Source: Deltaproteobacteria bacterium
GTDB taxonomy: Bacteria > Myxococcota > Myxococcia > Myxococcales > 40CM-4-68-19
Length of the DNA stretch: 37,365 nucleotides
Direction: 5' to 3'
Assembly (NCBI GenBank): GCA_005879535.1
Contig: VBKI01000095.1
Location: forward strand, 1-37,365
Positions 7,835-15,654 of the stretch are shown here, piece by piece. Position 1 is the stretch's first letter, and the number at the start of each line of letters is the position of its first letter. A model generated the notes under the pieces. That model was not told where the DNA came from and searched no databases. It saw only the letters and a list, made by a program, of their open reading frames with translations. Made by a program: the position numbers and the translations under genes.

Positions 7835-8955
7835 CGACGCGGCGCAGGGCACAGAGCCCGATACAGCGCGAGCACCCGGTCCGCGACTCGATCAATCGAA
7901 TGACCCTCCACGATCCGGGCGCGCGCGGCCAACCCCATCGACGGCGTTTCCAACGCCCGGATCAGGGCGCCGGCAAGCGCGGGCGGATCCTCGGGGGGAA
8001 CGAGAAGGCCATCGATACCGTCGTCGATGGCGTCCGGCGAGCCGCCCACTGCCGTCGCCACCGTCGAAAGCCCACAGGACATTGCCTCGAGGAGGGCGAC
8101 GGAGAGACCCTCGCTTCGCGAGGGCATGACTGCGACGTCCGCGGCGCGCAGGAATGGCGCAGGATTGCGAATCGGACCAACGAATCGCACTCCGCGCAGC
8201 CCGGCGGCGTGCTCTCGCAGCGCGGCGGCGTCTTCGCCGTCGCCTACGATACATAGCTGCGCCCGGTCCTCGAGATGAGGCCAGGCGTCGAGGAGGACGT
8301 CGATTCCCTTCACGTACGACAGCCGGCCAGCATAGACGACCATCGGCGAATCCGAAAGGCCGAGCTCGCGACGCAGCTGTGCGCGCTCGGTCGAATTCGC
8401 TGGGTGGAAAACGCGGGTATCGACCCCGTTCGGAATGAAATGGATGCGACCTTCGTCCACGCCGGCGCGCAAGAGCTCCACGGTGATCGGCTTGCAGATG
8501 CTCACGAACGCGTCGCCGAAACGTCGCGCTGCCGCAAGCTGCAACCGGCCGGAAGCGCCTCGTGCTTGGAGCTGTGCGACTTCCACCGGGCTGTGCGGGT
8601 TCAACACGAGCGGCTTTCCGAGCATCGCGCGACCCAGGTAGCCGACGAGTGCCGGCGCCATGAGCTGGTGGGCGTGGAACAGATGGATATCGTTCCGCAA
8701 TCGATGCAGCGTCGCGAGGGCGCCGAGCAAGTAGGACGCGGCGCGGATCCCACGCGGCAGACTGGCATCGCCCACGCGATGCACGTGCACGCCGTCCATG
8801 CACTCCTGGCGGGAAAGGCCTGTGTGGTGGCGTGTCAAGACGTGCACTTCGACGCCGTGCTCGACGAGCCGACGCGCGAGCTGCAGGGTATGCGTCTGGA
8901 TACCGCCGATGAACGGCGGAAAAACGCCCGCGAGCATGCCGATACCGAGCGGCAT
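7753..8955 (-). CDS. Glycosyltransferase family 4 protein
   Basis: A 400-residue GT-B enzyme. The N-terminal glycosyltransferase-4 domain opens with 'GIGMLAGVFPPFIGGIQTHT', where the GG-I/V loop contacts the donor. The C-terminal domain carries 'VVYAGRLSYVKGIDVLLDA' and the retaining E-x7-E motif in 'SEGLSVALLEAMSCG', followed by 'AVGGSPDAI'. Members transfer a sugar from a nucleotide-sugar to a lipid-linked or free acceptor, usually in the cytosol. I chose the ATG at 8955; an ATG at 8937 would cut the first strand, and a TTG at 8994 is less likely. The C-terminal 30 residues after 'ALYRALCPAPRR' lie beyond the normal domain and overlap the flippase gene on the other strand. Confidence 0.88.
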   Translation of the reverse strand: MPLGIGMLAGVFPPFIGGIQTHTLQLARRLVEHGVEVHVLTRHHTGLSRQECMDGVHVHRVGDASLPRGIRAASYLLGALATLHRLRNDIHLFHAHQLMAPALVGYLGRAMLGKPLVLNPHSPVEVAQLQARGASGRLQLAAARRFGDAFVSICKPITVELLRAGVDEGRIHFIPNGVDTRVFHPANSTERAQLRRELGLSDSPMVVYAGRLSYVKGIDVLLDAWPHLEDRAQLCIVGDGEDAAALREHAAGLRGVRFVGPIRNPAPFLRAADVAVMPSRSEGLSVALLEAMSCGLSTVATAVGGSPDAIDDGIDGLLVPPEDPPALAGALIRALETPSMGLAARARIVEGHSIDRVADRVLALYRALCPAPRRYFSMSPAVNGAVVATADLPSTARTVK

Positions 8956-9622
8956 CGAGGTTGCGAAGGTACGGACGGCCTCGCTTGGCGGCAACGTCGA
9001 CGAGCATGCGGTCTACGTCCGCAGCGAATGGCACAAATTCCAACAGATGGGCGCCCCGCTGCAGGCTTTTGCTGCGCGCGTGGTTCCGCTGCCGCGTTCT
9101 GTGCTCGACGTCGGCTGTGGTGCAGGGCAGGAACTCTTGCCTTATCTGGACACCGTATCCGTTGGAATCGATGTCCGACGGAGCGGTCTCGTCGAGGGAC
9201 GATCGCTGTTCGGCTCCCGGGCGCCATCGCTGCTCGTCGGCGTCGGTGAAGCGCTTCCCTTCGCCCGCGCCGCCTTCGACGTCGTGCTCTGCCGGCTCGC
9301 CGTCCCCTACATGAACGTCCGGATGGCTCTCGACGAGATGGCGCGCGTCCTCGCTCCAGGCGGCGTGCTGGTGCTGCAGGTACACCACCTGCGCTACTAC
9401 CTGCGGCGACTCCTCCGGGCGCGCACGCTCAAGGAGATCGTGCATGCGCTGCGCGTGATCGGACGCGGCGCCGCCTTCGAGCTCACCGGCCGCCAGATGC
9501 GCGGCGAGGTGTTCCAGCTGATCGGCTCGCTGCAGCGTATGCTCACCGCGGCTGGGTTCGCGGTCGTGGAGATCGACCAGAGGGATCGGACAGCGCCAAT
9601 CGCGGTTGCACGGCGCCGGTAA
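8936..9622 (+). CDS. Class I SAM-dependent methyltransferase (Methyltransf_11 type)
   Basis: A 228-residue product. The SAM-binding motif 'VLDVGCGAGQ' is at residues 56-65, the acidic end of strand two is in 'VGIDV' (76-80), and 'LAPGGVLVLQVHH' is the motif IV/V region. The N-terminal stretch with 'VDEHAVYVRSEWHKF' looks like a real domain start, which favours the ATG at 8936 over the ATG at 9047. The C-terminal part has an amphipathic insertion rich in Arg ('LRYYLRRLLRARTLKEI') that might touch a membrane or a lipid-linked acceptor. With its glycan neighbours, a sugar or glycolipid methyltransferase is plausible; the substrate is not shown by sequence. Its start overlaps the divergent glycosyltransferase start by 20 bases. 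Confidence 0.82.
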   Translation: MPIPSGIEVAKVRTASLGGNVDEHAVYVRSEWHKFQQMGAPLQAFAARVVPLPRSVLDVGCGAGQELLPYLDTVSVGIDVRRSGLVEGRSLFGSRAPSLLVGVGEALPFARAAFDVVLCRLAVPYMNVRMALDEMARVLAPGGVLVLQVHHLRYYLRRLLRARTLKEIVHALRVIGRGAAFELTGRQMRGEVFQLIGSLQRMLTAAGFAVVEIDQRDRTAPIAVARRR

Positions 9623-9630
9623 ACCCTGGC

Positions 9631-9996
9631 CTATTCGTGTGGCCGGACCTGCTTGCGGACCTTCTTGAGGAAAGTCCGGGTGCACCGGCCGTGCGTGCTC
9701 TCGTGGTTCATGATCTCGGCAAGCAGACGCGCCTTCGCGTCCTCGGTCAGCACCGTAGATGCGTTCACTTCGGAGGCGAGCTGGATGCCTTCGGGCGTGA
9801 CCGGAACCTTGGGCCCCTTGGGAGTCACCTCGGCGCGGTAATGTGAGGGCTTCGTCTTGGTGACGTCGTGGAACCGCGACGACGTATCGGCTCGCCGGCC
9901 AGAGCCATGACAGCTTGGACACGTTGCTGAGCTGCGGCCGAGCGCGTTGCCGATGCGCCCGTCCCCGCCGCAGAGGCGGCAGACTTCAGTCTCCAT
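9631..9996 (-). CDS. Small DnaJ-type zinc-finger protein
   Basis: A 121-residue product from an ATG at 9996. The N-terminus carries one pair of DnaJ-like C-x2-C-x-G-x-G repeats, 'CRLCGGDG' and 'CPSCHGSG', enough for one zinc ion; DnaJ itself has four. A charged middle and a C-terminal helical tail ('EDAKARLLAEIMNHESTHG', then a basic 'KKVRKQVRPHE') follow. There is no J domain, signal peptide or membrane segment. A chaperone-like, RNA-binding or redox role is possible, but none is demonstrated. The gene is convergent with the methyltransferase (8-base gap) and divergent from the selenoprotein gene. Confidence 0.7.
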   Translation of the reverse strand: METEVCRLCGGDGRIGNALGRSSATCPSCHGSGRRADTSSRFHDVTKTKPSHYRAEVTPKGPKVPVTPEGIQLASEVNASTVLTEDAKARLLAEIMNHESTHGRCTRTFLKKVRKQVRPHE

Positions 9997-10099
9997 GGGA
10001 AGCGTGTACCACCGATCGACTCCCTCGGCGTTGAGATAGTGAGCGTCCCTACTGCCTCGGGTTCCGCATGCTCATGTTCCGGCTGGCGATGGAGGAAAC

Positions 10100-10639
10100 A
10101 TGGAAATCAAGTGGCGGCACGACGTCGATCAGGTGCTGAAAGAGGCAAAAACCGAGCGCAAGCCTGTTCTGCTCGACTTCAGCGCCGCGCCGACGTGAGG
10201 GGGGTGCGCTCGGCTGGATGCCGAGGTCTACCCGGATGAGCGCGTCGCCCGCTTCATCACGGAACAGGACTTCAAGCGGTTCGGGGAGCGATATGGCGCA
10301 CAGTGGACGCCGACGATCCTGGAGCTGAACCCTGACGGAGTCGAACAACACCGCGTGGAGGGATTTCTCCAGACTGATGATTTCCTCGCCCAGCTGAAGC
10401 TCGGCCTCGGCAAGAGCGCCTTCAAGGCGAAGCAATGGCAGGACGCCGAGCGTCAGTTTCGCGAGATCGTCGATCGATTTGGGCAGTCCGACGCCGCGGC
10501 CGAGGCGCTCTACTGGGCAGGCGTCTCGCGCTACAAGGCGACGGGAGACGCGAGCGCCCTCAAGGAGACGGCGGCGGCCTTCGGCAGCAGGTATAGCAAC
10601 AGCACCTGGGCGAAGAAGGCATCGATCTGGAAAGGATGA
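10100..10639 (+). CDS. Thioredoxin-fold selenoprotein (U-x-x-C) with a C-terminal TPR-like domain
   Basis: The ATG at 10100 follows GGAGGA (10091-10096). The frame is open to a TGA at 10196-10198 and then stays open to the stop at 10637-10639: 180 codons, 179 residues if codon 33 is selenocysteine. The local sequence 'LLDFSAAPT-U-GGC' places U33 where thioredoxins have the attacking Cys, with C36 as the resolving Cys (UGGC). 'WTPTILELNPDG' supplies the cis-Pro (P71), and 'VEGFLQTDDFLAQLKLGLGK' resembles the end of a thioredoxin fold. Residues 97-179 look like a TPR-type helical repeat ('AERQFREIVDRFGQSDAAAEALYWAGVSRYK' style). U-x-x-C thioredoxin-like selenoproteins are known in Deltaproteobacteria. 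No signal peptide is present, so it is probably a cytosolic thiol reductase or peroxidase-like protein. The third beta strand seems missing. The alternative is a nonsense-mutated pseudogene. Confidence 0.85.
10199..10233 (+). promoter_or_regulatory. SECIS-like hairpin for UGA recoding
   Basis: Directly after the TGA, CTCGGC (10209-10214) pairs with GCCGAG (10220-10225) around a TGGAT loop. Below it GGGT (10202-10205) can pair with ACCC (10230-10233), with a small internal loop. The apical loop starts 16 bases after the TGA and has G at its second position. That agrees with the published rule for bacterial SECIS elements: a short stem, a loop 16-37 nt from the UGA, and a G among the first two loop bases. 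SelB would bind this RNA. Confidence 0.75.
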
Positions 10640-10687
10640 GGAGCGGCGCGCTCCGAGGCGATCATCAGTTGCAGCTCTAACCGCCTC

Positions 10688-12832
10688 TCAAGCGCGATGG
10701 AGGCTTTCCACGGCCTGCAATATCGCCTGCAATTCCACTGGCTTGACGAGATGCAGGTCGAACCCGACGGCGCGCGCCCGCGCGACGTCGTTCTCCTGAC
10801 CATATCCGGTGACGGCGATCAGCCGCGTGGTGGCGCAGCGGCCATCCTGCCGGATCCGCTGGGCCAGCTCGTACCCATCCATCAGCGGCAGCCCGAGGTC
10901 GAGAATGCTGACGTCGAACTCCCGCTCGTCGATGAGCGAAAGCGCCTCCAGCCCGTCATGCGCTACCGACACGTCGTGGCCCTCGATGCGCAGAGCTTCG
11001 GCCAGCATCTCCGCTGCGTCGCGGTTGTCGTCCACCACCATCACACGCTTCTTGAGCGAGGCCGCCCGCGCACCGAGCGCCGGAGAGGCCACGTTCTCCT
11101 CCGCAATCGCCTCTCGCAGCACCGGCAGCCGCACGACGAACTCGCTGCCGCGATCCACGCCGTCGCTCCGCGCGGTGACCGACCCGCCGTGCAGCGTCAC
11201 CAGGCTCTTCACCAGGGCGAGTCCGAGACCGAGGCCGCCTTCCGTCCGGTCCGGTCCGCGGCCGCCCTGGACGAAGAGATCGAAGATGCGCGGCAACAGC
11301 TCCGGCCGAATGCCGATGCCGTCGTCGCGGACGCGCACGACGATCTCCTCGCCCTCCCTCTGCGCGGCGACGACGATGTGCCCCGTTTGCCGCGTGTACT
11401 TCGCCGCATTCGTCAGCAGATTCGCAAAGAGCTGCGAGAGGCGCACCCCATCGCCGTGGACGCGCAGCCCTTGACGCGGCAACTCGACGCGCAGGTCATG
11501 GCAGCGTTCCTCCAGCAGCGGGCTGACGATCTCCACCGCCTTCTCGAGGGCTTCCGCAAGCTCCATCGGTCGCCGCCGCAGCTCGAACTTCCCACTGGCA
11601 ATGCGCGACACGTCGAGGAGGTCGTCGACGAGCCTCGAGAGATGCGCCACCTGTCTCTCGATCACTTCGCGCTCGCGCCCGGGAGGCCCGTCCCCGCGGA
11701 GTTTCATCAGCTGCACCGCGTTGGCGATGGGTGCCAGCGGATTGCGCAGCTCGTGGCTGAGCATCGCCAGGAACTCGTCCTTGCGCCGTTCCGCGGCACG
11801 AGCCTGGTCCGCGAGCATCTCCGTGCGGTGTTGGGATCGCACCAGCTCCTCATGGGCGCGGGCGTTGGCGACGGCCGTCGCGATGTGCTCGGCCACGAGC
11901 GTGAGAAAAGTGCGGTACTCGTCGTCCAGATGCAGTCGCGGGCTGAGCCCGGCGATCAGGAAACCGTAGGGTCGCGAGAGCGCCGGGCGCGCGATGGGAA
12001 TGACGGACGCCGATTCGACCGGCTCGGGCCATACCGGACCGCGGATGTCGCCGAATCGCCGGCGCACATCGGGCACGAATTCTGACTTGCCGCTCGCCGC
12101 GAGCAGGACGGGCCATGCGGAGCCGGCAGCGTGGAGATCGATCCGTTCCGGCGCGGCGGGAGAATCGGGCTGCAGGCCGCAGAGGCCAACCCGCCGCGCC
12201 ACCGATCCGTCCATGGAGTAGAGCACGACGAACGGCATCCCGAAGGGGTTCTGCGCCAGGACTTCCTGAGCGCCGCGCCAGGCCGCTGCGTCCGTGTTCG
12301 CTTGCGATGCCCGCGCTGCCAGGTCGCGCACGGTGCGCATGCGGCGCTCGCTCAGCACGCGCCGGGTGGTCTCGATGCAGGTGACGAGGACGCCGCCGAC
12401 GCGGTCATTCTCCTCGCGGATCGGGCTGTACGAGAAGGTGAAGTAGCACTCCTCGGTGAAGCCGTGCCGGCCGAGCGGAAACATCAGATCGTTCGCGTAC
12501 ACCGCGCGGCCCGTTTCCATGACGCCGCGGAACATCGGTCCGATCATGTCGCGGATTTCCGCCCAGCATTCGAGCAGCGGCTGGCCGAGCGCATTGGGGT
12601 GCTTCGCGCCAAGGACCGGGATGTAGCCGTCGTTGTAGAGCATGACCAACTCGGGTCCCCAGCACACCAGCATGGGGAAACCCGATTCGACGCAGATGCT
12701 CGTTGCCGTCCGAAGGCTCTGCGGCCACCATTCCGCGGGCCCCAGCGCGGTGGCGGACCAATCCTTGGCGCGGATCCGCGCTGCCATCTCGCCGGCGACG
12801 GCGCCGACGTCGAGCTTCAGATCTTCCGACAC
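10688..12832 (-). CDS. Hybrid sensor histidine kinase with receiver domain
   Basis: A 714-residue cytosolic protein. Residues 1-165 form a PAS-like region ('GFPMLVCWGPELVMLYND ... SPIREE'), and 170-335 a GAF-like region. A short coiled linker follows. The HisKA H-box 'FLAMLSHELRNPLAP' has the phospho-accepting H360. The ATPase domain has the N box 'NLLTNAAKY' (N475), G1 'DDGIGI' (503-508) and G2 'GGLGLGLAL' (532-540). A receiver domain closes the protein with D601/D602, phospho-acceptor D645 ('ILDLGLPLMDG') and K697. There is no membrane segment, so the signal is intracellular or reaches PAS/GAF by diffusion. No output regulator is adjacent, so the phosphate may pass to a distant partner. The start is a GTG at 12832 with no clear ribosome site; a shorter form is possible. 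Confidence 0.9.
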   Translation of the reverse strand: MSEDLKLDVGAVAGEMAARIRAKDWSATALGPAEWWPQSLRTATSICVESGFPMLVCWGPELVMLYNDGYIPVLGAKHPNALGQPLLECWAEIRDMIGPMFRGVMETGRAVYANDLMFPLGRHGFTEECYFTFSYSPIREENDRVGGVLVTCIETTRRVLSERRMRTVRDLAARASQANTDAAAWRGAQEVLAQNPFGMPFVVLYSMDGSVARRVGLCGLQPDSPAAPERIDLHAAGSAWPVLLAASGKSEFVPDVRRRFGDIRGPVWPEPVESASVIPIARPALSRPYGFLIAGLSPRLHLDDEYRTFLTLVAEHIATAVANARAHEELVRSQHRTEMLADQARAAERRKDEFLAMLSHELRNPLAPIANAVQLMKLRGDGPPGREREVIERQVAHLSRLVDDLLDVSRIASGKFELRRRPMELAEALEKAVEIVSPLLEERCHDLRVELPRQGLRVHGDGVRLSQLFANLLTNAAKYTRQTGHIVVAAQREGEEIVVRVRDDGIGIRPELLPRIFDLFVQGGRGPDRTEGGLGLGLALVKSLVTLHGGSVTARSDGVDRGSEFVVRLPVLREAIAEENVASPALGARAASLKKRVMVVDDNRDAAEMLAEALRIEGHDVSVAHDGLEALSLIDEREFDVSILDLGLPLMDGYELAQRIRQDGRCATTRLIAVTGYGQENDVARARAVGFDLHLVKPVELQAILQAVESLHRA

Positions 12833-12914
12833 TCGTACAGAGGGAGACAGGAGCGGCGGCTACCGCAACAGCGGGGTACTGGGGTCGTCAAGGAGCGAAC
12901 GATACACGCTACGT

Positions 12915-15320
12915 TCACTCCGATCGGAGCGCGATGGCCGGATCCACCTTGATCGCGCGCCGCGCTGGCAGCCAGCTCGCGGCGGCGCCGACGCCGAGGA
13001 GGAGCGCCGCGACTCCGAGATAGATCCGCGGGTCGGCCGCTGCCACCTGGCTGAGCTGGGAAGCGACGACGCGGTGGAACGCAACCGCGAGCCCCAGGCC
13101 TGCCACGACGCCTCCCGCCGCCAGGCCCAGACCGTGGCCCATGACGAGCTGGATCAGCGCACCCGGCGCGGCGCCGATGGCGGCGCGAATCGCGAGCTCC
13201 CGCGTCCGCCGCGCCATCGCGTACGAGATCACCCCGTACGTCCCGAGGGCGGCGAGCGCCAGGCCGAGCATGGCAAACAGCGACACCGTCTGCGCCGCGA
13301 CGCGCTCCTGCGTCAGCGTCTCCGCGTGCACGCGCTCCATCGTCGCCATCTGCGCAATCGCGAGCTCCGGGTCGACCGACGCGACCGCGTCGCGAACGGC
13401 AGCGCCGAGCGAGCCCGGATCCATCGGGCTGCGCACCATCAGCTCGAGGATCTCCGCCGCCGGCGTGGCCGCATTCTGCGCATAGGGAAGGTACCAGGCC
13501 TCGTGCACGTCGAACCGCTCGTGCACGTCGCGCACGACGCCGATCACGGTGCGCCACGGCGACCCTTCCCGCGCGATGCGCAGCCTCTTGCCGATGGGAT
13601 CCTCGTCCGGCCACAGCCTCGCGGCGAGGCGCGCGCTGATCACCGCCACGAGAGGTGCGTCGGGCCCGTCGGCAGCCTCCACGTCACGTCCCCGCAGCAA
13701 AGGAATGCGCATGGCGCCGAGCAGCCCGGGCGTGACCAGCCGGTGGTAGATGCTGGCGGCTTGCTTCTCCTCATGTCCCTCGCGAATGACCGGCGCGCTC
13801 CAGGTCCCGCCGCGCAGCGGGTTCATGGTGACGACGCCTGCAGCCGTAACGCCCGGCGTCGAGGCCAGCCGTGCCGAGAGCTGCGCGACGGTCGTCGCAC
13901 GCCGTGCTCCGTCGGAGTAGCGCGACCGGGGAAGCTCGATCTCCGCCGTCAGCAGCTGCCTCTCGTCGAATCCCAGGTCGCGACCGCGCAGCAGCCGGAA
14001 GTTCTCGATCACGAGCCCCGCGCCGCAGAGGAGGACGACAGCCAGGGCGATCTGGCCCGACACGAGCAGGTTCATCAGCCGGCGACGCCCGCGGCCCTCG
14101 GTTCCCTGCGGCGCGCCGCGCAGCGTAGTCTGGAGATCGGGTCGCGTAGCCTGCAATGCCGGCAGGGCCCCGGCGACGAGCGCCGACGTCAGGGAGACCG
14201 CCAGGGCAAACGCGAGCACGCGCGGTTCGAAGGGCGCCTGCTCGAGGCCCAGTTGCTCGGAGAGGTTCGTGGGCACCAGCGCCCAGATCGCAGGCCCAAA
14301 CTCGGCGGCCAGCACCGTGCCGAGCGCGCCGCCGATGATCGCCAAGAGCGCGCTCTCGGTGAGCAGCTGCCGGATCTGTCGTCCGCGCGATGCTCCGAGC
14401 GCGCTGCGGAGTGCGAACTCGTGCTGGCGCGACACGGAGCGGGCAAAGAGGAGCGCCGCGACGTCCACGCAGGCGAGCAGCAGGAAGAAGCCCAGCACCA
14501 CCAGGAGGGCCAGCGCGACCCGATCCTGATCGCCAATCAAGCTCTCGCGAAGCGGCGCCGCGAGGATCCCGTAGCCCGGGTACGTGCGCGGATCCCGTTC
14601 TCGCATGCGCGAGGCGACGGCGCGCAGCTCCGCGCGGACTTCGCTCAGGGTATGGCCGGGCGCGATCCGGGCGAACACCGCGTAGTCGTCCGGCGAGACC
14701 GGATCGATCCGGGCCGGCAACCAGATGTCTGCGTGATACGGAAAGCGATAGCCCGGAGGCAGCACGCCGACGATGCGGACGGTGCGGCCGTCGATTTGCA
14801 ACGTCCTGCCCAGCACTCCCGGATCGGCGCCCAGGCGGCTCCGCCACAGGGCCGTGCTGATCAAGGCGACGCCCGCATCGATGCCCTCTTCTTCCTCATC
14901 GGGGAGAAAGGCGCGACCCATCGCCGGCCGGACGCCCAGGACCGCCATGCTCCCCGGGGAGAGCACGACGGCGTCGACGCGTTCGGGAGTCTGGCCGCCC
15001 GTCAGCGTGGCGTTGCGACCGGTCTGCGCCGAGATTCCCGACAGCGTCCGCGACTGGGCGAGAATCTCGAGAAAGTGGCGGCCGGTGATGTTCACGGGGC
15101 TGATCGCGCCGCCTGGCGCGGCCGTGAAGTCGCGCAAGCGAACGAGCCGCGCCTCCTCCTCGAAGGGCAGCGGCCGCAGGAAGACCGCGTTCAGGACGCC
15201 GAAGATCGCGCAGGTGCCACCGATTCCGAGGGCGAGCGTCAACAGTGCCGCGGCGCTGAACGCCGTGTTCCGTCGCAGGGAACGCCATCCGAGCCGCAGG
15301 TCGAGAAGCAGGGTGTCCAT
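12915..15320 (-). CDS. ADOP-type duplicated ABC transporter permease (MacB/FtsX superfamily)
   Basis: An 801-residue membrane protein from the ATG at 15320; an in-frame ATG at 15341 adds 7 residues. It opens 'LLLDLRLGWRSLRRNTAFSAAALLTLALGIGG', the characteristic start of the acidobacterial-type duplicated orphan permease family. A large periplasmic MacB_PCD domain follows, then three helices of an FtsX domain ('ALLVVLGFFLLLACVDVAALLFAR ... REFALR'-type). A second periplasmic domain and a second FtsX domain come next ('MARRTRELAIRAAIGAAPGALIQLV'), ending 'LPARRAIKVDPAIALRSE'. Relatives power periplasmic extrusion with a MacB-type ATPase, but ADOPs are usually orphan, and no ATPase gene lies next to this one. 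Substrate unknown. The gap to the kinase is 82 bases, so co-transcription is possible. Confidence 0.88.
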   Translation of the reverse strand: MDTLLLDLRLGWRSLRRNTAFSAAALLTLALGIGGTCAIFGVLNAVFLRPLPFEEEARLVRLRDFTAAPGGAISPVNITGRHFLEILAQSRTLSGISAQTGRNATLTGGQTPERVDAVVLSPGSMAVLGVRPAMGRAFLPDEEEEGIDAGVALISTALWRSRLGADPGVLGRTLQIDGRTVRIVGVLPPGYRFPYHADIWLPARIDPVSPDDYAVFARIAPGHTLSEVRAELRAVASRMRERDPRTYPGYGILAAPLRESLIGDQDRVALALLVVLGFFLLLACVDVAALLFARSVSRQHEFALRSALGASRGRQIRQLLTESALLAIIGGALGTVLAAEFGPAIWALVPTNLSEQLGLEQAPFEPRVLAFALAVSLTSALVAGALPALQATRPDLQTTLRGAPQGTEGRGRRRLMNLLVSGQIALAVVLLCGAGLVIENFRLLRGRDLGFDERQLLTAEIELPRSRYSDGARRATTVAQLSARLASTPGVTAAGVVTMNPLRGGTWSAPVIREGHEEKQAASIYHRLVTPGLLGAMRIPLLRGRDVEAADGPDAPLVAVISARLAARLWPDEDPIGKRLRIAREGSPWRTVIGVVRDVHERFDVHEAWYLPYAQNAATPAAEILELMVRSPMDPGSLGAAVRDAVASVDPELAIAQMATMERVHAETLTQERVAAQTVSLFAMLGLALAALGTYGVISYAMARRTRELAIRAAIGAAPGALIQLVMGHGLGLAAGGVVAGLGLAVAFHRVVASQLSQVAAADPRIYLGVAALLLGVGAAASWLPARRAIKVDPAIALRSE

Positions 15321-15392
15321 CGCGCCGCCGGGAAGTTCCATACGTTCCGAGCGAACGCCGTGCCAAGAGCGTCCAGAGGACAGGAACCCTTT

Positions 15393-15419
15393 GACTGACC
15401 GGCTAGGGGAACGTCAGTC
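15393..15419. promoter_or_regulatory. Inverted repeat upstream of the ADOP permease and GH114 genes
   Basis: GACTGAC (15393-15399) and GTCAGTC (15413-15419) are perfect inverted copies separated by 13 bases, in the divergent spacer 73 bases before the permease start. A dimeric repressor or activator site is a reasonable reading; no binding protein is known. Confidence 0.35.
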
Positions 15420-15532
15420 CCAAAACCGGACGACGCAGCGACATCACAAGGTGGAATTATCCATCTAGCGATAAGCGCGGTGGATCGGCGCGGTCTCTCG
15501 TCGATCTTGACGACACGAGCGGTGGGCCACCC

Positions 15533-15555
15533 CTCCCATACCCAGGCTATGGGGG
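15533..15555. other. Hairpin in the 15321-15654 divergent spacer
   Basis: CCTCCCATA (from 15532) pairs with TATGGGGG (15548-15555) around a CCCAGGC loop, an 8-bp stem with one wobble, 100 bases before the GH114 gene. A smaller GCCC/GGGC stem follows at about 15562-15573. There is no T-run, so a terminator is unlikely. The rest of the 334-base spacer holds nothing I can name. Confidence 0.35.
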
Positions 15556-15654
15556 ATCTGCCCGCAGGGGCAACGGAAGTGCCCTCGTATCTTGCATCCA
15601 CGATGACGAGCGCGCATCGGTCCCGCTCATTCATCTGTCCCGGCGAGGTCCACC

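Noticed and set aside
7892-9922. Long minus-strand open frame overlapping the glycosyltransferase and methyltransferase
   Set aside because: It shares the region with a canonical GT4 frame on the same strand and a SAM methyltransferase on the other; no domain of its own.
10355-10639. Separate 94-residue ORF starting at a GTG
   Set aside because: It is the 3' part of the selenoprotein frame, without a ribosome site; conserved thioredoxin sequence lies upstream of it in the same frame.
12642-15398. Very long plus-strand open frame opposite the kinase and ADOP genes
   Set aside because: It is antisense to two genes with clear catalytic and membrane motifs, and its composition (Arg, Gln, Asp, His rich, low hydrophobicity) is the usual mirror of GC-rich coding.
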